DNA from: Spirometra erinaceieuropaei
Taxonomy: Eukaryota > Platyhelminthes > Cestoda > Diphyllobothriidea > Diphyllobothriidae
DNA: 64,000 bases
Assembly (NCBI GenBank): GCA_902702965.1
Contig: CACRXP010000706.1
Coordinates: 139,286 to 203,285 of the forward strand
Direction: 5' to 3'
The notes under the pieces: generated by a model
What the model saw: only the letters and a program-made list of their open reading frames with translations
Databases searched by the model: none
What the model was told of the DNA's origin: nothing
Shown: in pieces, positions 22,099 through 33,320 of the stretch
How the letters are laid out: each line of letters begins with the position of its first letter
Numbering within the stretch: position 1 is the first letter of the stretch
Made by a program: the position numbers and the translations under genes

Positions 22099-22373
22099 GT
22101 GGGAGATACGGGTGATTCGTCGCAGGAAGTCGCAGTATTTATAAGATGCTGGCCGGTTAGCCAAATGGCCGAGCCCATCGTCACGCCAGCATTCAACAGG
22201 GGTAATGAGATTTCAGCACTCAACAACTTGCATGCTGATCGTCAAGTAAGTAGCACACCAGCGGCCAATAAACCTCGATGAAGGGGAGAGCGGTTAATTA
22301 TCATAGGTAGGCAGTAGCATATCAACTGATTCCTGTAAATATTGCAACTTCCTGTGCACGAATCACGCGTATC

Positions 22374-22418
22374 TGTCTCTGATGATGGGTTCAAGCGTGA
22401 ATTCGAAACGTTAGGCGA
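22374..22418 (+). ncRNA. Hammerhead-like motif, Penelope copy B right arm
   Basis: CTGATGA at 22379-22385, GAAA at 22405-22408, then CGTT and AGGCG. Helix II (GGGTT with AATTC) is weakened by one change. Helix I pairs TCT upstream with AGG downstream, including a wobble. Confidence 0.45.
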
Positions 22419-23529
22419 ATAAAGCTCTTATTCCAGCGACCCCATCTACTTCTTATCTTCCCACCGTTTTAGCCTAGTGCTTTTAACACTTTACTCCAGT
22501 CGAAGAGTCCTTGGATATTTTACGTTTCACTCTGGTTTGGACTACAGGCAAGACTGTATGCGACTTCCGGCCCGGAAAGAGGTGGACGTTTGTGTGTTTA
22601 ACATGGAAGCTAACAAGTACAAGACAAAACATGTGTAGCAAGGGTAATTTTTCATGTCCCGATGCGGGCAGACAGCCCAGCAATGTGTTTCAAGACAGAT
22701 GCTGAGTGTATCCAATATATCTGGAAACAGGTGATTTCATTGTCACACTGTCTACAGGACAGTTTTTGAGAATACACCTTCTGGGGTTTTTTAAGAACAA
22801 CTTAGACAGCTGACCTTTTCGTGTGCCTCGTGGAAGCACGCTAATCACCAGAGCAGAGAAGACAAGCTACCACAAAACGTGTATTGTCACGTAGAAACTT
22901 TGTCCCATAACCGACAACTCGGCCTGCGACAAATAAAATTTAAAAAACGTTGCAGGATTATCGTTGGAATCAACGCCTAAACTTTCACCAAACTTCTTCT
23001 ATTCAGCATTTCTGAACGGCCACTGAATTAAGTCCAGATACGCCCCCCTTCTGTGTTTGCTTAAGTTACCACGATTTTTCGCTCCTAAGGCAAATGCTCC
23101 CTTATATTTAGTTTCCTTCTCTTTGCATGCTTTATCCTGCGCACGACTCTTGCAACCTGGTGGCTGTTATCCCGCTGCTGGACAGTCTTTATGCTATTTT
23201 CTTTTCCATTTATGAAGCATGGTCATCAAATCCATGGCCCAAATTGGAGACGGTCCTCCGGCCATAATTCCTGGCCGGATTTATGGATTTAAGAATTGAT
23301 GAGAGGTGAAATAGTTCAAAAACTGTACGAAAGACATTACTAACGGTCCGATCACTTCATGAATAAAATCACAGGCGCATCGGCTAGCCTGAACTCCACC
23401 AAGCGATATCTTTGTCAGTATACGCTCCCGGATGTCTCACAGCATCCGTTTCATCATTCTTATTTTAAAAACTAATTGTTTTCTTAAGCTCTTTGGAAGA
23501 TGCCTATCAAGTAGAAACTTTGTTCCATA

Positions 23530-23612
23530 ACTGACAACTCTGATGATGGGTTCGAGCGAGAATCCGAAACGTCAGGCGAATAAAACTCTTGTTTCAGCGA
23601 TCGCTGCCATTC
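23530..23612 (+). mobile_element. Penelope-like element terminal fragment (copy C)
   Basis: Single terminal fragment with hammerhead segment, GGCGAATAAAACTCTTG and CAGCGATCGCTGCC. No coding part beside it. Confidence 0.6.
23538..23577 (+). ncRNA. Hammerhead-like motif with intact core, Penelope copy C
   Basis: CTGATGA 23540-23546, one extra T, helix II GGGTTC with GAATCC (one G-U pair), GAAA 23566-23569, then CGTC with the expected cleavage after C (23573). All core bases are present. Helix III is minimal, as described for Penelope-like hammerheads, which are thought to work as dimers. Helix I is short here. Confidence 0.55.
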
Positions 23613-24062
23613 CTTATGAAGGTGTCTTTTGGACGCCCTATTGACCTCCTATATTCGATCCACGTCGATGGAGGGAAGAATAGATCAAGCTCTCCAAACT
23701 GGCTGTCGCAGATCGTCATGCGTGGAGAGACACAAGTCGCGACATCATCGAGGTCGGCCAGCCCAGGCATGACAACATCTGCACCAAGTAAATGCACCGA
23801 ATCCAAAGGTAGTCCCTGCACTCCTTCTCAGCCAGTCGTTAGGGAGCGTATATGTCATACACCCTTACGGTAAAACACAGTTACCAAAGCGAAACTATCG
23901 GATGATCAGCAAATTCTCTTCCTATAAGGGTCAGTGTATCACCGGCCAAGTAGTATAGGCGCAGGCAGTTCAGTCCTAGAAATCATGCGCAACAACTAGG
24001 GTAGGGGGAGGCAAGGGCTTCCGACAGGTCCGATCTAACAAGACATAAACAGTTGCGCTAAC

Positions 24063-24592
24063 CTTGCATTCCTCAGTGGGACCGTCCTGCGTTGCACTGA
24101 CATGATTTGGGTCGTTTATGGTTGAGGGATGTGCAGCCCTGAGGAAGAAATGATCATAGAGCTCGTAAGGATGCAGACCCAGGGGCGGAGGGAAGGGGAA
24201 GAGGGGGGCAGGCCCCAGATTATGGAGGCCCCTTGGATGCCAGAAAGGGCTGGCGGCTGGGGGAATCGGCTGCAGTGGCGGATAAGGCAAAGGAGGCGGT
24301 GGGCAAGGTGGAGACTGGCATTCACTGGGCCGTGGTTTGGCTACGGGAACGTCAGGGGAATTGGTGTAGTAGGGGGGCGGTGGATGGTGTTGTGGCGACT
24401 GAGGGAGGGAGGCCAGGTTGTTGGAATACTGGTGTCCACCGGAGCTCAAGGAGACAGGGGTGCTGATACAGCCATGCTTTATGGGTGAGTTGGGATGCTG
24501 TCTGGGGTAGAAACCGCGACCGCTGTCACCGCTGCAACTTCCTTGCCCGCTAAGCGACTTGAGATTGGATCCAACGAGGCTGTTATTGCTGT
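24063..24592 (-). CDS. PDZRN3: PDZRN-type gene, proline-rich exon
   Basis: Acceptor CCCTTTCAG|ACAGC, donor TGCAAG|GTTAGC. Phase 1 start and phase 0 end both match the neighbours. It encodes 176 residues of Ser/Asn-rich then strongly Pro/His-rich sequence (SPQHHPPPPYYTNSP, CPPPPLPYPPLQP, LFPFPPPLGLHPYE) with no folded domain seen. It sits where vertebrate PDZRN3 has its variable region before the Tyr/His-rich segment. The proline stretches could bind SH3 or WW domains; that is inference. The open frame without stops and the good splice sites are the evidence that it is an exon. Confidence 0.8.
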
Positions 24593-25186
24593 CTGAAAGG
24601 GTTTCAAGGGGGGGGGGTGGTGAAAAAACGCAAAGTACAGTCAGCAGGAAAACCAGCATCGGGATTCACCTTGACGGTGGCTGACAATCAACGTCACTTT
24701 TGGCTTACGGTATGAATTTTACAGCACACCTGGCTATTCACATGATCGGGATTAAATGCATGCCGTGTGGACAACACATTAATAACTAGCAATGACTAAT
24801 GCATCTCGAATGTTCACTATAAATTGTATTCGCCAGTCCGACTACGAACAACAGGAGAAGACCAGTAAGCATGAAAAATGAATGCTCAAAAGTCTTATGG
24901 CCTGATCACAATGCATGCATACGATACGGGAGGTGAGCTGCAGTTTTGTATCCAATACGTTAAAACAAAAGAGACAGTTGAGAAAAAGGCACGAGATTGT
25001 CACATCCGTCACATCCACTTTTGCACCGTAAGGCGGGATTATTTCAAAAGGAGCCTTTAACTAAGATTTACAGTCTTTGGCGGCTTCTGTTTCAGTCTGT
25101 GCGATTGAGATGACGTTCAGAGGCGAGATTCAAACGTCACACAATCTTGCAGTCAAGCATTACAGTCTACGCAGACCTACCACCTA

Positions 25187-26177
25187 CAGTGAGTGACCGA
25201 TTTCATGAAATGTTGGCTGAAATTCTGAAATGCGTTTTAGATTAGGAAGGATTACTTGGGCGCGGTTGTAATAGTGATTATCTTGCGGCATAATCTTATA
25301 ACATTTCGGACTTGGCAGGATGTCAGCTTTTTAATACATTGCTTTTCAATCTCCTGTAGAAACCGTACTTAGTAAAAATGACTACTTAATTAGCATGCAT
25401 TTTCCCATTGATTTTCGATGGTCTTGCAAATTCAAATATATCTTATAGAAAGCATAGACAACATATGCTTTCTTTCAGTAAATTAATAGAGAATCCCGTC
25501 TTCTTTATATTTTATACTCAAGGAAGGAGTATAATTAGGTTTTGAAAAAGCTTCTTATTATGCGATTTTTTAAGACTGTGCAATGTACATTCCCATAGCA
25601 TCGCACCTGGCCGTTTACCACGACTCCTCAGGAAATGTGCAATATAGGCCGCGTCCATTGCAAAATTTAATGGACTCTATATGATATCTTTTTAATGGCA
25701 TAGAAAAAATGTGATTTTCTTTACGCGGAACGCATACACCTTGTAGACTGAAATCACTAAGCGTTACTGCAACGAATGACCGGACTCCAAATTATTCGGC
25801 AATTATAAAATTTTTTAAAGACATTATTATACTCCCTCCTTGAGGATAAAATATAAAGACGACGTGATTCTCTATTAATTGACTAAAATAAAGCGTATTT
25901 TTGTAGATGGTTTCTAGAAGATATATTTTAAGTTGCAAAACCATCGAAAATCAATGGGAAAAATGCATGCTAATTAAGTAGTCATTTTTTATCGAGTACG
26001 GCTTCCGCAGGAGATTGAAAAGCAGGGTACTCAAAAGCTAACATCCTACCGAGTCCAAAATATTATAGGATTATGCCGCAAGATAATCACTATTACAACC
26101 GCGGCCAAGTAATCCTTCCTAATCGAAAACGCATTTCAGAATTTCAGCCAACATTTCATGAGATCGGTCACTCACTG
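25187..26177. mobile_element. Family P element, full length (991 bp)
   Basis: TA at 25185-25186 and 26178-26179. Ends CAGTGAGTGACCGATTTCAT and GATCGGTCACTCACTG. Internal landmarks include ATTTTCCCATTGATTTTCGA and its inverted copy TCGAAAATCAATGGGAAAAA. Confidence 0.85.
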
Positions 26178-26349
26178 TATGTAGCTCTGGCCTGCGGACG
26201 GTTCACCAAGCAGACTGCTTTGTATTGCTAGTTACATTGCGAGGTATGGGAATGGAGGAAAAAAATGCAACAATTATTTAAAAAGACATTTCAACTCTTC
26301 ATCCTCCCTTTCTGCGCGGTTGCCATCCCCTGCCGGGGTCTGTCTGGTG

Positions 26350-26600
26350 AACTGTCATCCGCGCCCTCCCCACGTGGCTAACCACTTTGCTCAGGCAAAA
26401 TCGCGGCACAGAATATGGTGGCGGGAGGTCATTGCGCTTACTAAATGGCCGTGGTCCGGAGAATCATGACTCTAGCAACTTGCGACTTATGCCTCTCGAG
26501 GCTGACTTGCTCCCGCCTCTCAATCTGGGAGAAAGCGCTGTGGATGGGACCTCGCTCCTGTACTACGGCTTCGTCCGGACGTGACTTCTTACTGACTGCT
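26350..26600 (+). repeat. Family U copy 2
   Basis: Matches 19490-19640 as described there. Like copy 1 it lies within about 250 bases of the right end of a family P element. Confidence 0.5.
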
Positions 26601-26724
26601 TGGCGGACCATCGGCTTGCATCTGCGCAGGCGACGGTTAGGTAAAAGAACATCAGGTAGGTAAATTCACTATTGTTGGAGGCGACTGAAGGCCGAGTAAA
26701 TTTCGTCAATCACGTGAATGTTAG

Positions 26725-26840
26725 CGTTAGAAGATACCATACCAACAGCACAGGTACTAGCTAAAAGCCCAGACACGCGTGTTTTATCGATATTATGCGG
26801 CCACATGATACGGCTGCGGGGGGTTCGGCCCCAAGTATAT
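26725..26840 (-). repeat. Family R fragment, inverted
   Basis: The minus strand reads GGCCGAACCCCCCGCAGCCG, ATCATG, then AAACACGCGTGTCTGGGC, CTAGTACCTGTGCTGTT. The CTGACGA box is missing and GAAA is altered. Confidence 0.6.
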
Positions 26841-26867
26841 GAGGAAATTGTAAAAAGCACCAATTTC

Positions 26868-27330
26868 TAAACTGGGGTATCTACCAAAAAGCACATAGAG
26901 ATTGCTGCAAGCAGCAAACTATTGACGAAACATGTGTTTGGGATTTCGGCTAGTACCTGTGGTGTGAAACATAGTATGTCGTGCTATCTCAGGATATACT
27001 ACTGGCTGCCTTTTGGCAGTTTATGAATATTACGCGGTTACTCCGCAGCGACTGATGGACTTTGGCCCAAATAGTCACATCGAATTTCGGTCTGAGACTT
27101 TAGGCCTCAGATAGACTGACTTACTTCTAGTTAGCAATTAACTTCTAGGGAATTTAAAAATCTGCAATTTCAATAATCGCCTATCAACCAAAAAGCACAC
27201 CGAGGGCCCAGGGGAAACAACTGATGATCCTAAAGCCCCCACAACTGTGCCAGGCAGCGGCAGAATATCCGCGAAACACGTGTCTAGAATTTTACCTGTG
27301 CTGTCGAGTATGACAAATCGCGCAACCTCT
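26868..27330 (+). repeat. Family R, two consecutive units (period about 336 bp)
   Basis: The first unit has the right half of the hammerhead region (GACGAAACATGTGTTTGGG, GAAA at 26937-26940) and GCTAGTACCTGTGGTGTG. The linker is TGAATATTACGCGGTTACTC, then GGCCCAAATAGTCACAT, TTTCGGTCTGAG. A second unit follows with GAAA at 27273-27276. The two GAAA boxes are 336 bases apart. The linker-to-GAAA distance (about 246) equals that of the copy at 54.4-54.7 kb. Confidence 0.7.
27210..27292 (+). ncRNA. Hammerhead-like motif, family R copy at 27.2 kb (broken helix II)
   Basis: CTGATGA at 27221-27227, GAAA at 27273-27276, helix III CAC/GTG and TC. The bases after CTGATGA no longer pair with those before GAAA, so the fold is probably lost. 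Confidence 0.4.
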
Positions 27331-27405
27331 GCGCAGACTTCACATTTGCCTATGTGGGCATGGGGGTCAGAAGAGGAGAAGGGAATGCACAAACAAGGTG
27401 CCTAC

Positions 27406-27861
27406 CGCCATTACCGGAGGCCTCTGAGGCAAGCTTGACTTGGCCCACTCGCTCACAACTGCGATTGGTGAGTCTGCGGCTGGCTATCTTCACCTGTGCT
27501 GGCGAGGCGCTGGCAGTCGTGGCTCCAGGCCTGGGAAAGGGGAATCTTGGGGGTGGGGCTCCGAGCCTCGGCAGGAGCGACTCTTCACTGAAGGGACCGG
27601 TGGGTTCAGGCAGGGACCAAATGGATGAGGGCCCCCTACCCATGGAGAGGCGTGAGGAGAGTCCAGTAGAATCAGCTGCCAGATCCACGGCAGCGGGAGC
27701 GGTTGAGTTGGCCAGAGTTGGCAAGGAGGTGGCCAGATCGGGGGAAATTATGTCGGTCGCACAGAGACGCTGACCGTCGGACAGGGAAGGCAGAGCCATG
27801 GCAGATGTGGAAGAGGAAGTGGAGCAAGTTTCCACCCTGGATGTCTTCTCGCAGTTGGATG
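27406..27861 (-). CDS. PDZRN3: PDZRN-type gene, Ser/Thr/Pro-rich exon
   Basis: Acceptor TGCCTATGTAG|CATCC. The first two bases complete a codon with the G left by the exon upstream. It codes for SNCEKTSRVETCSTSSSTSA, which sits where vertebrate PDZRN3 has a Ser-rich AYNTGESCRSTPLTL segment, and then for low-complexity Ser/Pro/Leu sequence. The donor was chosen as GGCG|GTAGGC because it gives phase 1, as the next exon requires. An alternative GTAATG donor 7 bases earlier would also fit only if it kept phase 1, and a CAG|GTGAAG donor near 27500 would break the phase. The right part of the exon is therefore less certain. Confidence 0.72.
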
Positions 27862-28192
27862 CTACATAGGCAAATGGCGTGTGGATCGATTAAGAATCCG
27901 GGCATATGAAACTGGAGAACTGAGAAGTCATACATTCCGGACATAGCATCCTTTGATTCTAATTCGCCTGTCAACTTGTAGAAAAGGATTTTTGAAGGAA
28001 ACATATACTATTAAAGATATCGCCAATGCACGTTTACTTCTCAAGGAGAATTATTTCGTGTACATCCAAACTAGAGGAAACGACACTTCGCGCAGTCAGT
28101 GAACACGTGTCACTGAACAGGATCAGTCCGCTTGGCGCCTGGTGCCTTGGAGTACACACCTGCCAGTTGTACGAATAACCGATATCTTATTA

Positions 28193-28596
28193 CAGTAAAT
28201 GTGCTATCTACTGAAGTATGCTTTTGATTCCAAAGGACCATTTAAGTAGGGTTCGAATACTTATTATCGTGCTGCGTGATCCCAAGATGGTTCACTCACG
28301 CCAGGCTCAAAATTAGTCGGGATTATAAAAAGTTTTTAATACCGATTTATACAAAATATGCCAAAATTCGCGGGGGAATCAAAAATCAATTGAAAGAAAT
28401 CATGCTACTTAGGTAGTCACTTTTACAGATTGGAGCTTTTGTGCGGCCGTTGAAAGGTAGGCACCCTGATTTGATTGAAATATCTTGAGATTATATTGTA
28501 AGATGATTAACCTTACAACCCTATTTAATTGGTCTTTTCAATTCGAAAACACATTTCAGACTTTCGGCCACAATTCGTAAAATAACACATGTACTG
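28193..28596. mobile_element. Family P derivative, internally deleted (404 bp)
   Basis: TA at 28191-28192 and 28597-28598 around CAGTAAATGTGC and its inverted counterpart ACATGTACTG. The right part keeps TCATGCTACTTAGGTAGTCA, TTACAACCC and TTCGAAAACACATTTCAGA. The left half is mostly deleted and the copy is diverged. Confidence 0.65.
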
Positions 28597-28751
28597 TATC
28601 TCTGATTTAAAGGAGCGAGGCCATTTTCCGCTTTGAACAATTGTCCTGCTTTTTGTGAATAAGACACGGTGATGGAAAACGTACTATCCTCTGGAGAAGC
28701 CTAGAAATATAGAGTTCATAGCGGCCATTTAGCCACGAAATAGGTCAAAGG

Positions 28752-29226
28752 TGGTTATGTAGCCCCACCCGATATAAACAAACCCCAGCCTCCTGTAATA
28801 CGGGACCGGTGATAATAGGTTTTTTTTACAAGTGGGGCCGGGAAACGCACAGGCCACGAGGTCAAGTAGTTATATGCAAAAGAAAAGCTACTGGGAATGC
28901 GCGTTTGTATTTTGAATGGTTGAGAAATATTTACCCTGACCCTAACCCCTAACCCTGACCCCTAACTCAAACCCCAACCTTAATCGCAGGCCTAAACCCT
29001 AACCCTGAAACATCCGACGCGAAAGTTAAAGGAAGAGGACATGTCAAGAGCCAAGAAGGACCACCGGCGTTGGGTCGAAAAAGGCAGACACGACAACAAG
29101 GAAACAAGGCCACCGACAAAACACACACCGCAAGGCACAGCAACACCATAGCAACGTAATCATACCAACTCAAAATAATAAAATAGGTCAACAGTATTGT
29201 GTCTATCAGGTGCGGCTACATAACCA
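28752..29226 (+). mobile_element. Family M inverted-repeat element with telomere-like tract (copy 1)
   Basis: Ends TGGTTATGTAGCCCCACCC and TCAGGTGCGGCTACATAACCA form 21-bp inverted repeats. Inside: ATAAACAAACCCCAGCC, CTGTAATACGGGACCGGTG, TTTTGAATGGTTGAGAAAT, then CCCTAACCCCTAACCCTGAC and so on to about 29010, then unique sequence, then CAGTATTGTG. Confidence 0.85.
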
Positions 29227-30379
29227 CATCTTACCACGAAATATTCTCTGGGACATATCCAAGATGGTAATAAGTTTACACTATGAAAAAGCTTTTAAGG
29301 GCAGGAAAGTTTTTGTTGTTTGAGTGAGGGGATTTTAAGAAAATAAACCTATTATGTCTGAAGATCAAAAAACAGTTGTTTTCGACATTGCATCGAAGGA
29401 TCCCGATAGTCTGGGATTTTTTATTACTAATAATCTTCAAATTTACGCGGACTGGACAAAGCAGGGGGCTGAAACCGGTAAATGTGCGTCGCAGGGTGTG
29501 GTCGGACCCTCGATGTCCGGGACCTCGCGTCCGATGCTCAGCCGTGTGAACTGAATCAAGCGCCTGCCAGATGTTCGGATTAACCGATATGTCGGTCGCC
29601 TGTTCGTCGCCGCCTGCCAAAAAAGCCTTCTGACTGCAAAAGTTCCGCCTTTCAGTCAGTCTATTTCACTTAAATTTGTTTCATTCGTTAGAAATCACAG
29701 AACAACTGAACCACCTGGTGCTTTTTCACACACGACTGTCTTTCATCCACAAAATTGCAGTTTAACTCTGGCACCCCAGTAAACCACTGATCCAGACTAA
29801 AGTGTGAATCGCCTAAATGATCAAAAGGAGGGGGAACCTACGGATTTACCCTGTTGGCAAACATGCCGGGCACGTTTCATTCGTCAGTCGATGCCACGAT
29901 TTGCATGTTAGTATAATTAAAGAGCACGAAAAACACTCCCTGTAAAGGGGCCATAAGCAAGCTGACAAAAATCGATCAAAGTAAGTGGTGAGGTGTTTCT
30001 GTTACTGCTTATTTGGCCCACGGAATGGGTTGACCAATGCTAAGGGTGTAGGAGGACCTAGTCCCTACTGATGGACTCGAGCGATTCTTAACTCAAGCCA
30101 TTCTCATCTGCCTTGACACCGGGTTTAAGTGGGCTCGGGAAGAGTGTGTGCGGCATGCGCTGCGCAAGTCGGCACGCCTGCGCCCACGGTATGCGATGAA
30201 CAAAGTCCTCCGTGACAGTCGAACTGCCATCTCTCATGGCCGAGAGTGGATCAGCAGTGAGGAGGGATGACGGCATTAGGCTGAAGAAGAGACTGAGATC
30301 CGCTAGGAAGATGACCACCGCATGGGTAACGAAGTTTTTGAGTCATGTTATTTAGTCCGCTGTCTGTCGACGGACGCTA

Positions 30380-30530
30380 TGATTCTCCAACCTCTCAATG
30401 TAGCACGAGTATTGTGCTGGAGAGGCGCTCACCGATAGTTCTTACCTGTTAGTTAGAAGTCCAATGCCTCCAACCACTGAGTCAGGGACTCGATGTCCTG
30501 TCGGTTTCGATCGGGAATATATAATGGTAA
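30380..30530 (-). repeat. SINE family S head, inverted fragment
   Basis: The minus strand reads CTCAGTGGTTGGAGGCATTG, then GACTTCTAACTAACAGG, the tRNA-like head seen at 30625-30660. It forms a head-to-head pair with the next copy. Confidence 0.65.
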
Positions 30531-30599
30531 AGGGGTGCTCATGATCGTTTTTACGGAACTCACTCATCCCGTTATGCCTTACGGGCTCTCTCTCGAGCC

Positions 30600-30800
30600 C
30601 AACCAGCAGCCACAGCAACCCGCTCAGTGGTTGGAGGCATTGGACTTCTAACTAACTGGTCGCGGGATCGAGCCCCAGGTGTTCCACACTTCGGGGTTGT
30701 GCATGACTGGCTGACAACGGCTAATAAGCCAGAAACGGCCATTCCAGTCTCCCTTGTCTTTGCCGGTAATAACGTAGTGCAAGGACTGTCTGCGCAAAGT
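30600..30800 (+). mobile_element. tRNA-derived SINE, family S (copy 1)
   Basis: The head reads CGCTCAGTGGTTGGAGGC (A-box-like), TTGGACTTCTAACT (anticodon-arm-like with TCT, as in tRNA-Arg), then GCGGGATCGAGCCCC (B-box-like). A core conserved in six copies in this window follows: GGCTAATAAGCCAGAAACGG, CCATTCCAGTCTCCCTTGTC. The core has a hammerhead-like layout, annotated next. Confidence 0.75.
30705..30749 (+). ncRNA. Hammerhead-like core of SINE S, copy 1
   Basis: Helix I GACTGG (30705-30710) with CCAGTC (30744-30749), six pairs. CTGACAA (30711-30717, the G of CTGANGA is A), helix II GGCT/AGCC, GAAA (30732-30735), helix III GGCC, then ATT. The G8 change suggests this copy is inactive. Confidence 0.45.
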
Positions 30801-31639
30801 GTGCACGCGTCGTACTTAAGGGTGAACACTACTTCCGGTGACAATCTTGGGTAGTCAAGTTGTCAGGTGGCCATGCGATTATCACCGCAAGCCCAAGCAA
30901 CAGGCACGGGTGCGGAAATCGCTAATTTCACTAGGAGTGTGTGTGGCGGCCTAGCAGCGGGATCCTATAAATACTTTGCGCCTTGTGCTTCTGCTACCTT
31001 TGTCAGTGGCAGAGCAAAGTGATGGGTTCTAGAGTGGATGCGAAATTCCCGTTCGAGTGATTGAGTCACTCTCTTCTTAACTGCTTCCTGTCTGTCGACA
31101 CCGTCTTCGACCTGATAGCCTCCAGTCTGCTTGACTGGGATTGCTGAGCCAGAGTCAGGTCTATGTTGCTCAAGTCTTCTTCGCCAGACGCCTTTGGAAT
31201 GTTGGTGGTTGTTGTCGTTTGCGAAGCATTATTCAAACATTCGTGAATTTAAGTTGGCATGGCGCCTTAAAACTGCTGGCCTGGAGAGTTGCCAACCGGA
31301 CGGGACGACTCGGTTTTAGGGAATGAGGCCCAAATTCCCTAACTAGAATTCAAATCACAAGTAAGTCATCACCACATAGGTATGACTGTCGTCGACCACC
31401 ATGTGCACGTTGTTGTTTAAAACTTTTAGTTCGGACACTTGAGTCTGCGAAGGCTCCGGGGAAAGGAGCAACTCATGGAGCCAGAAGTCGCTAAGCGCGT
31501 TCCGCCTACTGAACTATAAGCGATATGTCTGCTATTCGTGCGAGAGTCGATATTCCCAATCTCTAATTCAAAGTGACTCTAGGAGAGGGACGCGCACAGA
31601 CTACGTCGCGGAGGCCACTCATCCCGTTATGTCTTGTGG

Positions 31640-31705
31640 CTCTCTCTCTGTCCCTGTCTGTCTCTCTCTGTCCCTGTCTCTGTTTCTGTGTCTCTCCCTC
31701 TCTAG
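31640..31705. repeat. (CTCTGT)n/(CTGTCT)n low-complexity tail
   Basis: CTCTCTCTGTCCCTGTCTGT repeated, the pyrimidine strand of the SINE S tail. Confidence 0.8.
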
Positions 31706-31773
31706 AATCCCCCGTCAGCGGCCGCATGGCAGCGCGTAATATAGGCAGAATAGCGTTGCGGGCAAGGACAAGG

Positions 31774-31820
31774 GGGACTGAAATGGCCGTTTCTGGCTTG
31801 CTGGCCATCATCAGCCAGAC
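31774..31820 (-). ncRNA. Hammerhead-like core of SINE S, copy 4
   Basis: On the minus strand: helix I GTCTGG with TCAGTC (five of six paired), CTGATGA (31814-31808), helix II TGGC/GCCA perfectly paired directly next to the core, GAAA (31793-31790), helix III GGCC, then ATT. It has the full CTGANGA and GAAA core. Confidence 0.55.
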
Positions 31821-32011
31821 GCACCCAACTCGAGGTATGAAACTCGACCTCGCGATATGTTGATTAGAAGTCCAACGCCCTAACCACCGGGCCACTGTCC
31901 CGTCGGTTGCGATCGGGCATATTAACAAAGCAACCCTATTATTCAGAAGGAGCAAGCATGCTTCAGTCTCCAGGGGTTCCAGATCAAATCTTACGCGGGT
32001 AGTAGCAATTA

Positions 32012-33130
32012 AGTCACATTTGAGAGTGCCTCAAAGCCTAGAATAGTCTGAAAGTGCTACTAATTTGAACGACTCTAACCACATCGTATAGCGCTAAACT
32101 GACGGCTATTTGAAGTGTCGCGACTGAAAACCCTCTATGAAAACGGAGCCCCACGGTCTGGAGGATTTAAAAACAACTGACATATTGCATAATAATAAAT
32201 AGTAAATAGGTTCAGTTTGCTGTATACTGGACACTGGTCTCTTTATTAGAGTAGGCAAAGTATACTAAACGTGCTGACAAAACGCATCGCTCCAATAAAC
32301 TGCAGGACCAGGAATTTTAACAGCACTATAAGGATACAGTGCATGACCGATCTCATGAAATGTTGTCCGAAAACTCTGGAATGCGTTTCCGATTAGGAAG
32401 GATTACTTAGGTGGGGTTGTTATACTGATTATCATGCAGCATAATCTTATAATATTTCGGACTCGGCAGGATGTCAGATTTTGAATACACTGCTTTTTGA
32501 CCTCTCGCAGAAACCACACTCGGAAAAAAAGGCTACTTAAATAGCATACATTTTCCTGTTTGTTTTCGATGGTCTTATAAATTCAAATATATTTTACAGA
32601 AAACATGCACACAAATATGCTTTCTGTTGCTCATTTGGAAGGAAATCACATTGTCTTCATATTTTATGCTCGAAGAAAGTGTGTATTTAGGTTTTAAACA
32701 AGTCTCTAATTATGAGGTTTTTAAGACCGTATGATGCCAAAGCATGCAAGAACGCACATGTCCGTTTTCGTATGCTCATCATGAAATTTACCACACAGTC
32801 CGGATTCCGTGCAAAATTTCATAAACTCTATGTGGTATCTTCTTGAAGACATAGAGGAATATATGATTTTCCTTACACGGAAAGCGTGCACCTTGGAGAC
32901 TGAAAGTGCTAAACGCTCATGCAATGGCAAATTAGGCTGAAAATTATTCGGGAATCGGGAAACTTTTTAAAGACCTAAATACCCACTTTCATCGGGCATA
33001 AAATATGAAGACAATATGATCTCCCTCCAAATGAACAAGAGAAAGCATATTTTGTGCATGTTCTCCATAAAATACATTTGGATTTATAAGACTATGAAAA
33101 ATCAATGGGAAAAATGCATGCTACTTAAGT
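32012..33130 (+). repeat. Tandem duplication, unit 1 (includes family P element)
   Basis: Starts AGTCACATTTGAGAGTGCC, then TCAAAGCCTAGAATAGTCTG, and so on, and runs into a family P element starting with CAGTGCATGACCGATCTCAT at 32337 (TA before it). The P element is cut at 33130, where the second unit begins with AGTCACATCTGAGAACACG. Confidence 0.8.
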
Positions 33131-33320
33131 AGTCACATCTGAGAACACGTCAAAGCCTAGAATAGTCTGAAAGTGCTACTAATTTGAACAACTCTAACCA
33201 CTTCGTACAGCACAAAATTGCCGGCTATCTGAAGTCGTGTGCATTATCGTTCGTAACCGAAAGCCCCTATAAAAACAGAGCCCGACAGCTTAGAGGATTT
33301 AAAAACAATTGACATACTGT

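Larger units (their letters stand above)
22033..22450. mobile_element. Penelope-like element ends in inverted pair (copy B)
   Basis: Left arm 22033-22148 (minus) and right arm about 22335-22450 (plus) share the Penelope-type terminal sequence: CTCTGATGATGGGTT, GAAACGTT and GGCGAATAAAGCTCT, and inside them ACTTCCTG and CGAATCAC. The spacer of about 200 bases has no coding part. Inverted terminal repeats joined this way are a usual structure of Penelope-like insertions. Confidence 0.65.
17805..24062. other. Intron of the PDZRN-type gene, filled with repeats
   Basis: Holds a Penelope-like relic, a full family P element, family U, R and S pieces, a folded-back Penelope end and an intact-core hammerhead-like motif. 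These are annotated separately. 17805-18200, 19911-20869, 21211-22030 and 22451-23530 hold nothing else that I recognise. Confidence 0.7.
24593..27405. other. Intron of the PDZRN-type gene
   Basis: Contains a full family P element, family U and a cluster of family R pieces. 24660-25184 shows nothing else recognisable. Confidence 0.7.
31570..31940 (-). mobile_element. tRNA-derived SINE, family S (copy 4, most complete)
   Basis: On the minus strand: CAGTGGCCCGGTGGTTAGGG (A box), GTTGGACTTCTAATCAAC (perfect anticodon-arm-like hairpin), GCGAGGTCGAGTTTC (B-box-like), the conserved core, CGCTATTCTGCCTATATTAC, and an AGAGAC-type tail. Pol III transcription is expected from the boxes; that is family knowledge, not shown. 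Confidence 0.75.

Noticed and set aside
24129..24488. Long plus-strand ORFs rich in Gly/Arg/Trp
   Set aside because: Antisense shadows of the Pro-rich PDZRN exon on the minus strand.
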